A stretch of DNA of 40,089 nt from JAVBLF01 sp031553675 (GCA_031553675.1 JAVBLF010000037.1:1-40089); one strand, 5' to 3'. Shown: positions 1-8,571, counted from the first letter of the stretch. Numbers and translations: made by a program. Notes: generated by a model not told the origin, from the sequence alone.

Positions 1-1238
1 ACTTCGTCGATCACGTTTTTTTCGGGGTGCAACGCGGCGAGGGTTTGGTCATAGTAACCGGGCTGCACGCCGGTACCGAGAAAAACGCTCCCCTTCTCCG
101 GCGCGAGCCGACCGAGCAAGATCTTGAGCAGCGTCGTCTTGCCGCAGCCGTTGGCGCCGAGCAGAAAGACGCGCTCGCCCGCACGGATGTGGAGATCGAC
201 GTTTCGAAAGAGCGTCCGATCGCCAAAGGACTTCGCGAGCCCCTCCGCCATGAGAACGTCTTGGCCGCTGGGGTTTCGCGCCTTGAAATGGAAGGCGATC
301 GCATCCGGACCTTTTTCGGGTTTGACGAGGTCCCTTTCGAGCCGCGCGATCTGCTTCAGTTTGCTTTCGGCGGTGCGGATGTTGCGCTCGCGATTCCATT
401 GCCGCTGCTGGGCGACGATGCCTTCGATGCGCTTGATCTCGCGCGTCGTCGTATCGTAGTGGTGCTGGTCAATGTCGCGTTCGCGATCCTTCTTTTCCAG
501 ATAGGTCGAATAATTCCCCTGGTAGGCCTTGAACTTTTTGTTTTCGATCTCGAAGGTGCGCTTCGTCACCTTGTCCAAAAAATAACGGTCGTGCGAGATC
601 GCGATCACGGCGCCCGGGTAAGCGTTCAAATAGTTTTCAAGCCATTCGACGCCCGCGATGTCGAGGTGGTTGGTCGGTTCGTCGAGCAGCAGAAGATTCG
701 CGCCCGACAACAACATGCGGGCGAGTAGTACCTTCGACTTTTCGCCGCCCGAAAGTTTGGCCACGGGGCGGTCAAACATCGCTTCGTCGAAGCCCAGGCC
801 GAGCAAAGCCGCGCGCGTGCGGCTGCGGTAAGTGAGACCGCCCTCGTTTTCGAAGCGCTCTTGCAGCGCATGTTGCTTGACGGTCAGCGCGGCGAGCGCG
901 GTTTCCGGTGCCGTGCGCAGGTCGGCTTCCACAGAGAGCAAGTCCGCTTCCAACGCCATGAGCGGCGCGAACACCGAAAGCACCTGTTCGTAGGCAGTCG
1001 TCGCGTCGTCGTTGCTGACGTGCTGCTCGACGTAGCCCAGTACGAGCGATTTCGTGCGCTGGATCTGGCCGTCGCCCTTGGCTTCGCCCGTGATCAGCTT
1101 GAAAAGCGTCGTTTTGCCGCAGCCGTTGACGCCGACGAGGCCGATCTTTTCGCCTTCCTGCACGTCAAACGAAACGGATGAAAAGAGCGTCCGTTCGCCG
1201 AAGGAAAGGCCGACTTGGCTGGCGCTAAGTATGATCAT
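1..1238 (-). CDS. ABC-F family ATPase (partial, C-terminus beyond window)
   Basis: Reading frame from ATG at 1238 runs off the left edge, giving about 412 residues. Two ABC cassettes are seen. The first has Walker A GVNGCGKT (residues 35-42), signature LSGGEKSK and Walker B LLLLDEPTNHLD. A charged inter-domain linker follows, then a second Walker A GANGCGKTT. Tandem cassettes with no membrane segment, plus the DEPTNHLD motif, define ABC-F proteins, which act on the ribosome (translation rescue or antibiotic protection) rather than in transport. An AAAGGA site lies about 10 nt before the ATG. A promoter sits at 1273-1301 on the same strand. The subfamily (Uup, EttA-like or resistance type) cannot be decided without the C-terminus. 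Confidence 0.93.
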   Translation of the reverse strand, partial: MIILSASQVGLSFGERTLFSSVSFDVQEGEKIGLVGVNGCGKTTLFKLITGEAKGDGQIQRTKSLVLGYVEQHVSNDDATTAYEQVLSVFAPLMALEADLLSVEADLRTAPETALAALTVKQHALQERFENEGGLTYRSRTRAALLGLGFDEAMFDRPVAKLSGGEKSKVLLARMLLSGANLLLLDEPTNHLDIAGVEWLENYLNAYPGAVIAISHDRYFLDKVTKRTFEIENKKFKAYQGNYSTYLEKKDRERDIDQHHYDTTTREIKRIEGIVAQQRQWNRERNIRTAESKLKQIARLERDLVKPEKGPDAIAFHFKARNPSGQDVLMAEGLAKSFGDRTLFRNVDLHIRAGERVFLLGANGCGKTTLLKILLGRLAPEKGSVFLGTGVQPGYYDQTLAALHPEKNVIDE

Positions 1239-1272
1239 CGTTTCTAAATCCTTTGCGGTTTTTGCCGTATGT

Positions 1273-1301
1273 ATCATAGCATATCGGCGCGAAAATCTCA
1301 A
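1273..1301 (-). promoter_or_regulatory. Promoter of the ABC-F gene
   Basis: On the minus strand, TTGAGA (1301-1296), a 17-bp spacer, then TATGAT (1278-1273). This places transcription start about 30 nt before the ABC-F ATG. Confidence 0.6.
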
Positions 1302-1441
1302 AGTGCGACGCGTTTTGGAGGCGCGATCACGCCGCTTGGCACGCTCGAATGCGGTTTACAGTCATTTGCACTGGTCGATGGCGGACAATTGGGCTAGACT
1401 ACGATCAAGATGTGCAAATCCGACGACAGGAGGAATGAAGG

Positions 1442-2020
1442 ATGAAACACAAAGGGCTGCTTGTTTTCGTAGCTGTGCTGGTCGTGCTGATCCTGCTCGT
1501 GGGCGCTGCGGTCTCGGGCTACAATGGCTTGATCGGTAAGAGCGAAGAAGTCAATCGGGCGCGACAGGACATCGACGTCCAACTGCAAAGGCGCAATGAC
1601 CTGATCCCCAACCTCGTCGCCACCGTGAAAGGCTACGCTTCGCATGAGGAAGCCATCTTTACGGCGATCGCCGAGGCGCGCGCCGCCATGAACAACCCGT
1701 CGGGCATGAGCGTCGACGAACTCGCCCAGGCCGACGCCGCCATGCAGAGCGCCCTGTCGCGGCTGCTGGTCGTCGTCGAGAATTACCCCGACCTCAAGGC
1801 CAGTCAGAATTTCATCGGGCTGCAAGACCAGCTCGAAGGCACGGAAAACCGCATCAGCGTCGCGCGCACCAATTACAACGAGGTGGTTGGCCGCTACAAC
1901 AAGGCGATCCGGGGTTTCCCGGGCAGTCTCTTGGCCGGCATGATGGGTCTCAGCCCCGCCGCCTATTACGAGGCCGCGCCGGGCAGCGAAGTCGCGCCGA
2001 CGGTCGATTTCGGCGCCTGA
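1442..2020 (+). CDS. LemA family protein
   Basis: 192-residue protein with an N-terminal hydrophobic segment (about residues 6-26) followed by the helical LemA domain. The family pattern is clear: NxLIGKSEEVNRARQDIDVQLQRR, then the RNDLIPNLVATVKGY region and a C-terminal 'ARTNYNEVVGRYNKAI' helix. LemA proteins are single-pass membrane-anchored helical bundles of unsettled function, often encoded next to TPM/YgcG proteins, as here. An AGGAGG site at 1428-1433 is 8 nt before the ATG. The TPM gene follows after 40 nt, so the two are likely one operon. Confidence 0.93.
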   Translation: MKHKGLLVFVAVLVVLILLVGAAVSGYNGLIGKSEEVNRARQDIDVQLQRRNDLIPNLVATVKGYASHEEAIFTAIAEARAAMNNPSGMSVDELAQADAAMQSALSRLLVVVENYPDLKASQNFIGLQDQLEGTENRISVARTNYNEVVGRYNKAIRGFPGSLLAGMMGLSPAAYYEAAPGSEVAPTVDFGA

Positions 2021-2060
2021 TCCGCGTCGGCATCGACACACAACGTAGAGGGTGATGGGT

Positions 2061-2897
2061 ATGAAACGGTGGCTACACACAGCGCGTTCCTTCGCAGCGC
2101 TGATCTTGATCTGCGTTGTGATCGCGCTGCAAACGTACGGGTCGGCATCGGCGGCCAAAAAGGCGCCGGTCGAACCGACGGATGCTTTCTTTGTCAACGA
2201 TTATGCCGACGTGATCGCACCTGCGGACGAAACGGCGATCATGGAGCTAGCGGTCGACCTTTACGACCAAACGAAAGCGCAGGTCGTCGTACTGACCGTC
2301 CCCGACCTCGGCGGGCAGGACCTCGAAAGCTACAGCTACGACGTCGCGACGGGCTGGGGCATCGGCGACGAAGCGCTCGACAACGGAGTCCTGATACTCG
2401 TTTCCATCGGCGATCGCCAGTCGCGCATCGAAGTGGGGCGGGGGCTCGAGGGCTGCCTGACCGACATCGCGACGGGGCGCATTCAGGACGAGTATATGAT
2501 CCCTTCCTTCCTGCAAGATGACTATTCCACCGGCATCCGCGAAGGCTTTCGGGCAGTTGCGGCGGTGGTATATGACGAATACGGCGTCGAGCCCAAAAGC
2601 TTCGACGCAAACGGCTACGACGTCTCCTCCATCCGAGCACCCGAAGAAAAAAGGCAGGCAGGCCTACTCGCATTCGTTGCGAGAAACGCCTTCGTAATAC
2701 TCTTCCTTCTCATCGCATTCATCAACGTCATCGTAAACGCATTGCGCCCCGGCTATCGCAGGCGCGGCAGCCGCTGGGGTGGCTGGTGGTGGGGCGGCGG
2801 TGGCGGCGGTGGTGGATGGAGCGGCGGTTCCGGTGGCGGCGGTTATTCGGGCGGCGGCGGCGACTTCGGCGGCGGCGGCAGCTCCCGCGGCTGGTGA
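2061..2897 (+). CDS. TPM-domain membrane protein with Gly-rich tail
   Basis: 278 residues from ATG 2061, chosen because a GAGGGTG site lies 6-7 nt upstream; GTG 2052 and ATG 2055 are in frame but poorly placed. A signal peptide (residues 1-31) is followed by a TPM_phosphatase-type domain (about 42-172) containing FFVNDYADVI and GWGIGDEALDNGVLILVS, then one transmembrane segment (about 209-227), an Arg-rich stretch and a Gly/Trp/Ser tail (about 236-278). TPM proteins (YgcG type) are membrane-associated and pair with LemA. The last 234 nt of the gene are antisense to the end of the radical SAM gene. Confidence 0.9.
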   Translation: MKRWLHTARSFAALILICVVIALQTYGSASAAKKAPVEPTDAFFVNDYADVIAPADETAIMELAVDLYDQTKAQVVVLTVPDLGGQDLESYSYDVATGWGIGDEALDNGVLILVSIGDRQSRIEVGRGLEGCLTDIATGRIQDEYMIPSFLQDDYSTGIREGFRAVAAVVYDEYGVEPKSFDANGYDVSSIRAPEEKRQAGLLAFVARNAFVILFLLIAFINVIVNALRPGYRRRGSRWGGWWWGGGGGGGGWSGGSGGGGYSGGGGDFGGGGSSRGW

Positions 2898-3761
2898 AGC
2901 AAAATCCGGCACGTAATCAAGTGTCGCGGCGTCGCGATCCTGCACGTAGACCTTCGTCTGGCCAAGCTCCCACGCGTGGTCGACGACCGACTGGTATTCA
3001 AAGCGCGTCACGCGGCGGTCGATCTCGGGGTGCTCGCTGGCGCGGTGGGTCGGGACGTACTGCGCCATCAGGCTGATGTAAGCGTGCGGCAAGTGCTCCG
3101 CGATCCAATCGACGATGGCGATCGCGTCTTTGCGCTTGCCCGGCAACACGAGGTGGCGCACGATCAACCCCCGCCGCATGAGGCCATCGCCGTCAAGTAT
3201 CGCCTCTCCGGTCTGCCGCGCCATTTCGAGCAGCGCTTTGCGCACCGTTTCGACGTAGCCGCGCGCCTTGGAATAACGCCAAGCAGCGTCGTCGTCGATG
3301 TACTTGAAATCGGGCAGATAGACGTCGACCAGCCCATCGAGCATCTGAAGCGTCTCGACGCATTCATAGGCATTCGTGTTGTAGACAAAGGGCAGCGGGA
3401 AACCGCGCCCTTTTGCGATCGCGATGGCGTTCGCGATCGACGGCGCAAAGTGGCAGGGCGTGACCAAATTGATGTTGTGGACGCCACGATCGGCCAACGC
3501 AAAAAATCGATCGGCCAGCACGTCAGGCATAATCCCCTCGCCGAAGCAAGATGTACTGATCGCGCTGTTTTGGCAGTAGACACAGCGGAGGTTGCAGCCC
3601 GCGAAAAAGATCGCGCCCGATCCCCGCGTGCCGCTGATCGGCGGTTCTTCCCAGCGATGAACGGTTTCATGCGCGATTACGGCATGTTCCGGCGCGCGGC
3701 AAAAGCCCAAAACTTCTTGGCGATCGGCGTCGCAGCGTCGCGGGCAAATTGTACAGACCAT
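2664..3761 (-). CDS. Radical SAM protein, PflX/PflA-like (COG1313 type)
   Basis: 365 residues from ATG 3761 with an AAAGGA site upstream. An N-terminal Cys set (CTICPRRC...GFC) precedes the radical SAM motif CNLRCVYC (Cys56, Cys60, Cys63) that holds the 4Fe-4S cluster. The rest matches the PflA-related Fe-S group: NINLVTPCHFAP, VYNTNAYEC, DVYLPDFKY, VRHLVLPG, ISLMAQYVP. Such proteins are putative glycyl-radical-activase relatives of unknown substrate. The family-like core ends at residue about 287 (YVPDF). Residues 288-365 are Ala/Pro/Thr-rich and are simply the antisense of the TPM glycine-rich tail, so this extension is probably a readthrough product of a lost stop codon. Confidence 0.9.
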   Translation of the reverse strand: MVCTICPRRCDADRQEVLGFCRAPEHAVIAHETVHRWEEPPISGTRGSGAIFFAGCNLRCVYCQNSAISTSCFGEGIMPDVLADRFFALADRGVHNINLVTPCHFAPSIANAIAIAKGRGFPLPFVYNTNAYECVETLQMLDGLVDVYLPDFKYIDDDAAWRYSKARGYVETVRKALLEMARQTGEAILDGDGLMRRGLIVRHLVLPGKRKDAIAIVDWIAEHLPHAYISLMAQYVPTHRASEHPEIDRRVTRFEYQSVVDHAWELGQTKVYVQDRDAATLDYVPDFASPAAGAAAAAEVAAAARITAATGTAAPSTTAATAAPPPATPAAAAPAIAGAQCVYDDVDECDEKEEYYEGVSRNECE

Positions 3762-3779
3762 AACGTCCTTTCATGACAA

Positions 3780-3813
3780 AAAAAGACGGCACTGCGGCGG
3801 GAAGCCGTTTTTT
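3780..3813 (-). promoter_or_regulatory. Terminator-like hairpin in the radical SAM leader
   Basis: On the minus strand a short stem ACGGC/GCCGT is followed directly by seven T's, and ends about 20 nt before the radical SAM start codon, inside its predicted 135-nt leader. An alternative stem CGGC/GCCG overlaps it. It could be an attenuator; it is short and may be a chance fold. Confidence 0.35.
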
Positions 3814-3829
3814 TTGGCCGTTTTGTGCA

Positions 3830-3858
3830 TTGGACAATCGATGGCGACGTTTTATAAT
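3830..3858 (+). promoter_or_regulatory. Promoter of the URO-D-fold gene
   Basis: TTGGAC (3830-3835), 17-bp spacer, TATAAT (3853-3858). It predicts a leader of about 98 nt before ATG 3963. It lies back-to-back with the radical SAM promoter. Confidence 0.75.
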
Positions 3859-3903
3859 GAATGAATCACCGTTCAAAATCGTCCCATCTCGCAGCATCCC
3901 GTC

Positions 3904-3932
3904 ATTATATCGCAGGCAAATCAGCCTGTCCA
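3904..3932 (-). promoter_or_regulatory. Promoter of the radical SAM gene
   Basis: Minus strand: TGGACA (3932-3927), 17-bp spacer, TATAAT (3909-3904). It predicts a leader of about 135 nt that contains the terminator-like hairpin at 3780-3813. Confidence 0.65.
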
Positions 3933-3962
3933 TGCACATCTTTTGCGCGAAAGGAGAACGTT

Positions 3963-5201
3963 ATGAACGAAGCATTGTACAATGAACGACTCCGCCGCAT
4001 CGAGACAGCCGCCAAACTCGGACAACCCGACCGTGTCCCCAACATCACCCTGATCGGCGCCTTCCCCTACCACGAATACGGCGTGACGATGGCCGAATCC
4101 ATGGTGGATTTCGACAAGGCCACAGAAGCCCTTGTACGCTTTTACCGCGAGTTTCCGCAGATCGACGCAGGGGCGGGTCTGGGCTTTACGCTCTCGGCCA
4201 AACTGCTCGAGCATTCGGGCATCAAGTGCCTGCGCTGGCCGGGCGACCCGAAGGGTCTGGATGTCAACAACACCTTCCAGTACATCGAATATCCCACAAT
4301 GGAAGAAGACGAATACGACGAGTATTTCGACAACGCCGAGAAATTCGTCATCCAAAAATACCTGCCGCGCGTCTTTTCGATCTTTGAGCCTTTCGCGAAG
4401 ATCGATTTTTCGTCGCTGCCGGGCGGGCATTACCTCGACGGGATCGCCGCCTTTACGACGCCGGAGCTGATCGAAACCTACAAGGCGCTGATCGCCTGCG
4501 CCGAAGAACAGCAGCGTTTCCTCGTCGCATCGGCCCAGTCGGATCAACTCGTGCGCGAATTGGGCTTCCCGTCGGTCATGGGCGGCGGTAGCGCAACGGC
4601 CTTTGATATGATCGGCGACACACTGCGCTGCACCTTCGGCTTCATGCCCGACCTCGTCGAGCGGCCGGACAAGGTAACGCGGCTCCTCCAGATCTTCGTC
4701 AAAAAGCACATCGAGCACTCGATCGGATTCAGCCGCATGCTGGGCAGCCAGTACGCCTGGGTCATGCTCCACAAAGGCTTCGACAACTTCATCAGCGACG
4801 AGATGTACAAGACCTTCTATTGGCCCTATTTGCAGGAATGGATCCTCGCGATGATCGACGCCGACCTCACGCCCGTCGTCTACACCGAAGGCTCCTACAC
4901 GACCCGCCTCCCCTACCTCGCCGACGTCCCCAAGGGCAAAGTCATCTACCATTTCGAAGAAGTCGACCTCGCCGCGGCCAAAAAGACGTTGGGCGGCACA
5001 GCGGCCATCATGGGTGCCTTCCCGATGTTCACGCTGACCAACGGCACAAAGCAGCAGGTCGCTGACAAAGTCAAGGAGACGATCGACGTCTTGGCCCCCG
5101 GCGGCGGCTATCTCTTCGCGACGGGCTCGTCTGTCGAGCAATGCAGCCGCGAAAACCTCGAAACGATGTTCGAAACGGTAGAGCAGTACGGAAAATACTG
5201 A
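3963..5201 (+). CDS. Uroporphyrinogen decarboxylase-fold protein (methyltransferase-like)
   Basis: 412 residues from ATG 3963, preceded by AAAGGAGAA; an in-frame start at 3861 lacks a ribosome site and falls at the transcription start. The N-terminus (KLGQPDRVP) and later blocks FDMIGDTLRCTFGFMPDL, DKVTRLLQIF and VKETIDVLAPGGGYLFATG are typical of the URO-D/MtaA superfamily. In anaerobes these homologues are usually corrinoid-dependent methyltransferases rather than heme enzymes. I do not see the HxC zinc motif of MtaA/CmuA; the equivalent stretch reads MLHKGFDNF and YTEGSY. The substrate is therefore unassigned. A corrinoid-domain regulator lies 12 kb away, which may or may not be related. 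Confidence 0.85.
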   Translation: MNEALYNERLRRIETAAKLGQPDRVPNITLIGAFPYHEYGVTMAESMVDFDKATEALVRFYREFPQIDAGAGLGFTLSAKLLEHSGIKCLRWPGDPKGLDVNNTFQYIEYPTMEEDEYDEYFDNAEKFVIQKYLPRVFSIFEPFAKIDFSSLPGGHYLDGIAAFTTPELIETYKALIACAEEQQRFLVASAQSDQLVRELGFPSVMGGGSATAFDMIGDTLRCTFGFMPDLVERPDKVTRLLQIFVKKHIEHSIGFSRMLGSQYAWVMLHKGFDNFISDEMYKTFYWPYLQEWILAMIDADLTPVVYTEGSYTTRLPYLADVPKGKVIYHFEEVDLAAAKKTLGGTAAIMGAFPMFTLTNGTKQQVADKVKETIDVLAPGGGYLFATGSSVEQCSRENLETMFETVEQYGKY

Positions 5202-5294
5202 TCGCCACGCAAATTGATTGGGTGCGGTGGGACGCGTTCTATGGTAGAATGGGGGCGTTCACCGCACCATTTTTTTGTTTGGGAGGTCGAGAAC

Positions 5295-6728
5295 ATGCGC
5301 TACATCTGCCGTTTTTGCGGCTATCATTACGACGAGTCAACGGAAAGCAAACCGCTTCATTCTTTGGCGTACTGCCCGCTCTGCGGGACGGACGCAAGCA
5401 ATTATAAGCCCGACGACGAGGCCCCCATCACCGTTTCGCCGGATGGCCCCCAGGCGCGGATGGACACGGCGCCGGAGTCCGCCTCGCCCGCGCCGCTGCC
5501 GCAGACCCTCGCCTATCCGGAAGAAACCGCCCGCGAGGACGAGCACGAGCGCCACATGGCCGACATCCACGCGATGGCTGTATCGGGCACCAGCCTCATC
5601 GGATCGATGGGCGTGCGGCCTATCAAGCCTTCGTGGGACGAGATCCTGATCCTCGGTGCCCAGCTCGACCCCATGCCGCTCGACGAGCATGCCGACGTCC
5701 GCGTCGAGACGGTGATCGGCAAGCGGGCTGCCCAACCCATGGTGCTCGACATGCCGGTCTTCGTCTCGCACATGTCCTTCGGCGCACTGTCCAAGGAAGT
5801 GAAGGTTTCGCTCGCACGAGGCTCCGCGATGGCAAAAACGGCTATGTGCAGCGGCGAAGGTGGCATCCTGCCCGAAGAGAGAGACGCGGCTTACAAATAC
5901 ATCTTCGAATACGTGCCCAACCGCTACAGCGTGACCGACGAAAACCTGCGCCGTTCCGACGCGATCGAGATCAAAATCGGCCAAGGGACGAAGCCGGGCA
6001 TGGGCGGGCATCTGCCGGGCGAAAAGGTGACGGAGGAGATCGCGCGCATCCGCGAAAAACCCGTCGGTCAGGACGTGATCAGCCCGTCGACCATCCCCGG
6101 CATCCGGACGCGCGAAGATCTGAAAGCCCTCGTGTCCGAGCTGCGGGAGCGTTCGGGCGGACGGCCGATCGGCATCAAGATCGCCGCCGGACACATCGAA
6201 CGCGATCTGGCTTTCTTGCTCGATGCGGGCGCGGACTTCGTGACGATCGACGGACGGGGCGGCGCGACAGGTGCCAGCCCAAAGCTCCTTCGCGACGCCA
6301 CGAGCGTGCCGACGATCTATGCGCTGCACCGCGCGCGCAAAGCCCTCGACGCGGCGGGTTCCGACATTGAGCTCGTGATCACGGGCGGCCTGCGCGTGTC
6401 GTCCGACTTTGCCAAGGCGATCGCCATGGGGGCCGACGCCGTCGCGATCGCATCCGCCGCGCTGATCGCCGCCGCCTGCCAACAGTACCGGATCTGCAAC
6501 AGCGGCTACTGTCCGGTCGGCGTCGCGACGCAGGACCCCGAAATGCGAAAGCGCATCGATCTGGACGCCGCCAGCCACCGCGTGTACAACTTTTTGCACG
6601 TCACGCGCGAAGAGCTCAAGACCTACGGCCGCATCACCGGTCACGCCGACATCCACAGTCTGAGCACACACGATCTCGTCACGATCGACTCCGAGATCGC
6701 GGCGCACACCACGATAGCCCACGCCTGA
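5295..6728 (+). CDS. Rubredoxin-like / FMN-binding glutamate synthase domain protein
   Basis: 477 residues from ATG 5295 (GGGAGG 8 nt upstream). The N-terminus is a rubredoxin-like iron site: CRFC (Cys5, Cys8) and CPLC (Cys27, Cys30). After a Pro/Ala-rich linker comes the glutamate synthase FMN/Fe-S barrel: CSGEGGILPEER, KIGQGTKPGMGGHLPG, TIDGRGGATGASP, VITGGLRVSSDFAKA and the 3Fe-4S pattern CQQYRICNSGYC (C-x5-C-x4-C) followed by PVGVATQ. The amidotransferase domain of full GltB is absent, so glutamine-dependent activity is not expected without a partner; it may use ammonia or be another FMN oxidoreductase. The rubredoxin end suggests direct electron delivery. The VOC gene follows after 28 nt, probably in the same operon. 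Confidence 0.93.
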   Translation: MRYICRFCGYHYDESTESKPLHSLAYCPLCGTDASNYKPDDEAPITVSPDGPQARMDTAPESASPAPLPQTLAYPEETAREDEHERHMADIHAMAVSGTSLIGSMGVRPIKPSWDEILILGAQLDPMPLDEHADVRVETVIGKRAAQPMVLDMPVFVSHMSFGALSKEVKVSLARGSAMAKTAMCSGEGGILPEERDAAYKYIFEYVPNRYSVTDENLRRSDAIEIKIGQGTKPGMGGHLPGEKVTEEIARIREKPVGQDVISPSTIPGIRTREDLKALVSELRERSGGRPIGIKIAAGHIERDLAFLLDAGADFVTIDGRGGATGASPKLLRDATSVPTIYALHRARKALDAAGSDIELVITGGLRVSSDFAKAIAMGADAVAIASAALIAAACQQYRICNSGYCPVGVATQDPEMRKRIDLDAASHRVYNFLHVTREELKTYGRITGHADIHSLSTHDLVTIDSEIAAHTTIAHA

Positions 6729-6756
6729 CACCCGCACCGACACGAAGGAGGAAGCC

Positions 6757-7185
6757 ATGGCATTACACGTTTCGTTGGCCTTCGAAGGCAAAGCCCGTGA
6801 AGCACTCACCTTTTACACCGGCGTATTCGGTCTGCCCATGCCCGAGATCATGTCCTATTCCGACATGCCGCCAGATCCGGATTGGGTGCTGCCAGAAGAA
6901 GCCAAAGATTGGATCATGTACACCAGCATCGAGATCTTGGGCGTCAACGTCATGATGTCCGACATGCCGCCGGGCATGCCGCTCACCGTTGGAAAGAACG
7001 TCGGACTCGCGATCATCGACGCGGACGAAGCACTGCTTCGCCGCCTGTGGGACGCGCTGCTCGAGGGTGGCTCGGTCGAAATGGAATTGCAAAAGACCTT
7101 TTGGAGCGGCTGCTACGGCATGCTCACGGACAAATACGGCATCGACTGGCAATTCAACCTCGACAGCGAAGGCACCCCCATGTAA
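6757..7185 (+). CDS. VOC (glyoxalase/PhnB-like) family protein
   Basis: 142 residues, GAAGGAGG site upstream. It has the PhnB-like layout: LAFEGKAREALTFYTGVFG at the N-terminus, IMYTSIEILGVNVMMSDM in the middle, and YGMLTDKYGIDWQFN at the end. The family fold is paired beta-alpha-beta units, often metal-binding; PhnB-like members have no firm enzymatic role. It is probably co-transcribed with the glutamate-synthase-like gene and ends at the terminator at 7211-7238. Confidence 0.9.
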   Translation: MALHVSLAFEGKAREALTFYTGVFGLPMPEIMSYSDMPPDPDWVLPEEAKDWIMYTSIEILGVNVMMSDMPPGMPLTVGKNVGLAIIDADEALLRRLWDALLEGGSVEMELQKTFWSGCYGMLTDKYGIDWQFNLDSEGTPM

Positions 7186-7210
7186 CCCCTGTAAACGTAT
7201 AGACGCAAAA

Positions 7211-7238
7211 AAGTGGCCGCAATCGGGCCACTTTTTTT
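7211..7238. terminator. Bidirectional terminator
   Basis: Stem AAGTGGCC (7211-7218) and GGCCACTT (7226-7233), 7-nt loop, T-run on the plus strand and A-run before the stem. It serves the convergent VOC and SDR genes. Confidence 0.9.
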
Positions 7239-7279
7239 CTCATAGACGCGTTGATCCGATCCCCCGAACGCCCGCAGCA

Positions 7280-8395
7280 TCAAGCGCCGCAGATCTCGCC
7301 CGGTTCTTCATAGGGCTCGATGTAATCCTCGTCACAGACGATCGCCGCCTCGGGCAAGCGCACCCGTTCGGCGCTGGGGAGCACCATGCCGGGACGCGCG
7401 ACGTTTGTGCACCACCAGTGGGCAAAGCGCGCGACGCCGTCTTCGAGCAAAACGCGCGGTTGATAGCCGATCTCCTTTTGTGCGCGCTCGATGTTGAGCG
7501 TCAGCGACCTCCCGAGCTGCCCGACGTCAAAGCGAGTCATCCATGGCTGTTTGAAATCCCAGCGTCGCCCGCGCCATTCCATCAGACGCGCCGAGAGATC
7601 CATAATCGGGTAAGGGAGGGGCATGCAGTGACTCTGGATTTCGGTGGAAGCAAAGAGCATGTCGAACAGCGCTTTCCACGCGATCGGCTGGCCATTCGAG
7701 ATGTTGTAAGCGCGGCCCCGGTATCGCCCCGGCGCGCCGGCCGCCAAGACCAAGGCGTCGATCACATTGTCGACGTAGGTCGGGTCGAGAAGCGGCGATC
7801 CGCCCCGCATCAGCGGGATGAAGCGGTCTTCATTCCAACCGAGAAGGCGCGGGAGAAAGGCGCGATCCCCCGGCCCAAAAAAAGGCCCTGGACGCAAAAT
7901 CAGCGCGTCGAAGCCGCGATCACAGGCATCGAGCAGGAGCTTTTCGGACAAATGCTTTGTCGCGGCGTAATCGTTGGCAAAGGCGCTCGGCAAAAAGCTT
8001 TCCTTCACGCCGACGCGATCCTGAAAATCGAAGTATATCGACGCCGTCGAAACGTGGACGAAGCGCGTCACGCCGCCCTTTTCACAGCCCTCGATCAAGT
8101 GCGCGACAGCCTGCACATTGCTCTGGTAATAGTCCTGGTAATGCTCCCACGGCGCCGTCAGCGCCGCGCAATGGAAGACGTAATCCTGGCCGCGGCAAAG
8201 CGCGATCGCCGCGTTCCGGTCGTTGAGGTCGCAGGGCACAAAGCGAATGCCCCGGCTCCAAAACGCGGAGGCTTTCGTCTCGTCGCGCCCGGTCGCCGTC
8301 ACGACGTAGCGCTGCCGCAGACATTCGACGGCGCGTCCGCCCAAAAAGCCGGTCGCACCGGTGACGAGAATATGGCTGCCCGCTGGAATGCCCAT
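7280..8395 (-). CDS. NAD(P)-dependent epimerase/dehydratase (extended SDR, 3-beta-HSD-like)
   Basis: 371 residues from ATG 8395 with GGAGG 9 nt upstream. The nucleotide-binding motif TGATGFLGG (about residues 12-20) and the catalytic YAATK (YxxxK), preceded by VHVSTASIYF, mark an extended short-chain dehydrogenase. The segments FRPG-like 'LILRPGPFFGPGD' and DPTYVDNVIDALVLA resemble the 3-beta-hydroxysteroid dehydrogenase/isomerase-like subgroup, which acts on sugar nucleotides or steroids/terpenoids. The substrate cannot be told. The gene is alone, between the 7211 terminator and its own promoter. Confidence 0.9.
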   Translation of the reverse strand: MGIPAGSHILVTGATGFLGGRAVECLRQRYVVTATGRDETKASAFWSRGIRFVPCDLNDRNAAIALCRGQDYVFHCAALTAPWEHYQDYYQSNVQAVAHLIEGCEKGGVTRFVHVSTASIYFDFQDRVGVKESFLPSAFANDYAATKHLSEKLLLDACDRGFDALILRPGPFFGPGDRAFLPRLLGWNEDRFIPLMRGGSPLLDPTYVDNVIDALVLAAGAPGRYRGRAYNISNGQPIAWKALFDMLFASTEIQSHCMPLPYPIMDLSARLMEWRGRRWDFKQPWMTRFDVGQLGRSLTLNIERAQKEIGYQPRVLLEDGVARFAHWWCTNVARPGMVLPSAERVRLPEAAIVCDEDYIEPYEEPGEICGA

Positions 8396-8431
8396 CGCTT
8401 ACGCCTCCAAAGATTTCCCATTTGCCCCTTT

Positions 8432-8440
8432 ATTGTATCA
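8432..8440 (-). promoter_or_regulatory. Extended -10 candidate for the SDR gene
   Basis: Minus strand TGATACAAT (TGn plus TACAAT) about 40 nt before the start codon. No good -35 box is seen. Confidence 0.4.
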
Positions 8441-8537
8441 TAAATTGTCGAACACAGAAAGTTCCCGTCGGATTTTGCGCAAAGATTTGAATCGCAGTAT
8501 CCCAATTGTCCAAGCACTCCGCACATGTACGGCGCGC

Positions 8538-8571
8538 AAAAAAACGCCATGCGAAATTTCGCATGACGTTC
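8538..8571 (-). terminator. Terminator of the small two-gene unit
   Basis: Minus strand stem CATGCGAAA/TTTCGCATG, extended by AACG/CGTT with one mismatch, followed by seven T's. It ends the transcript of the genes at 8585-9016. Confidence 0.9.
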
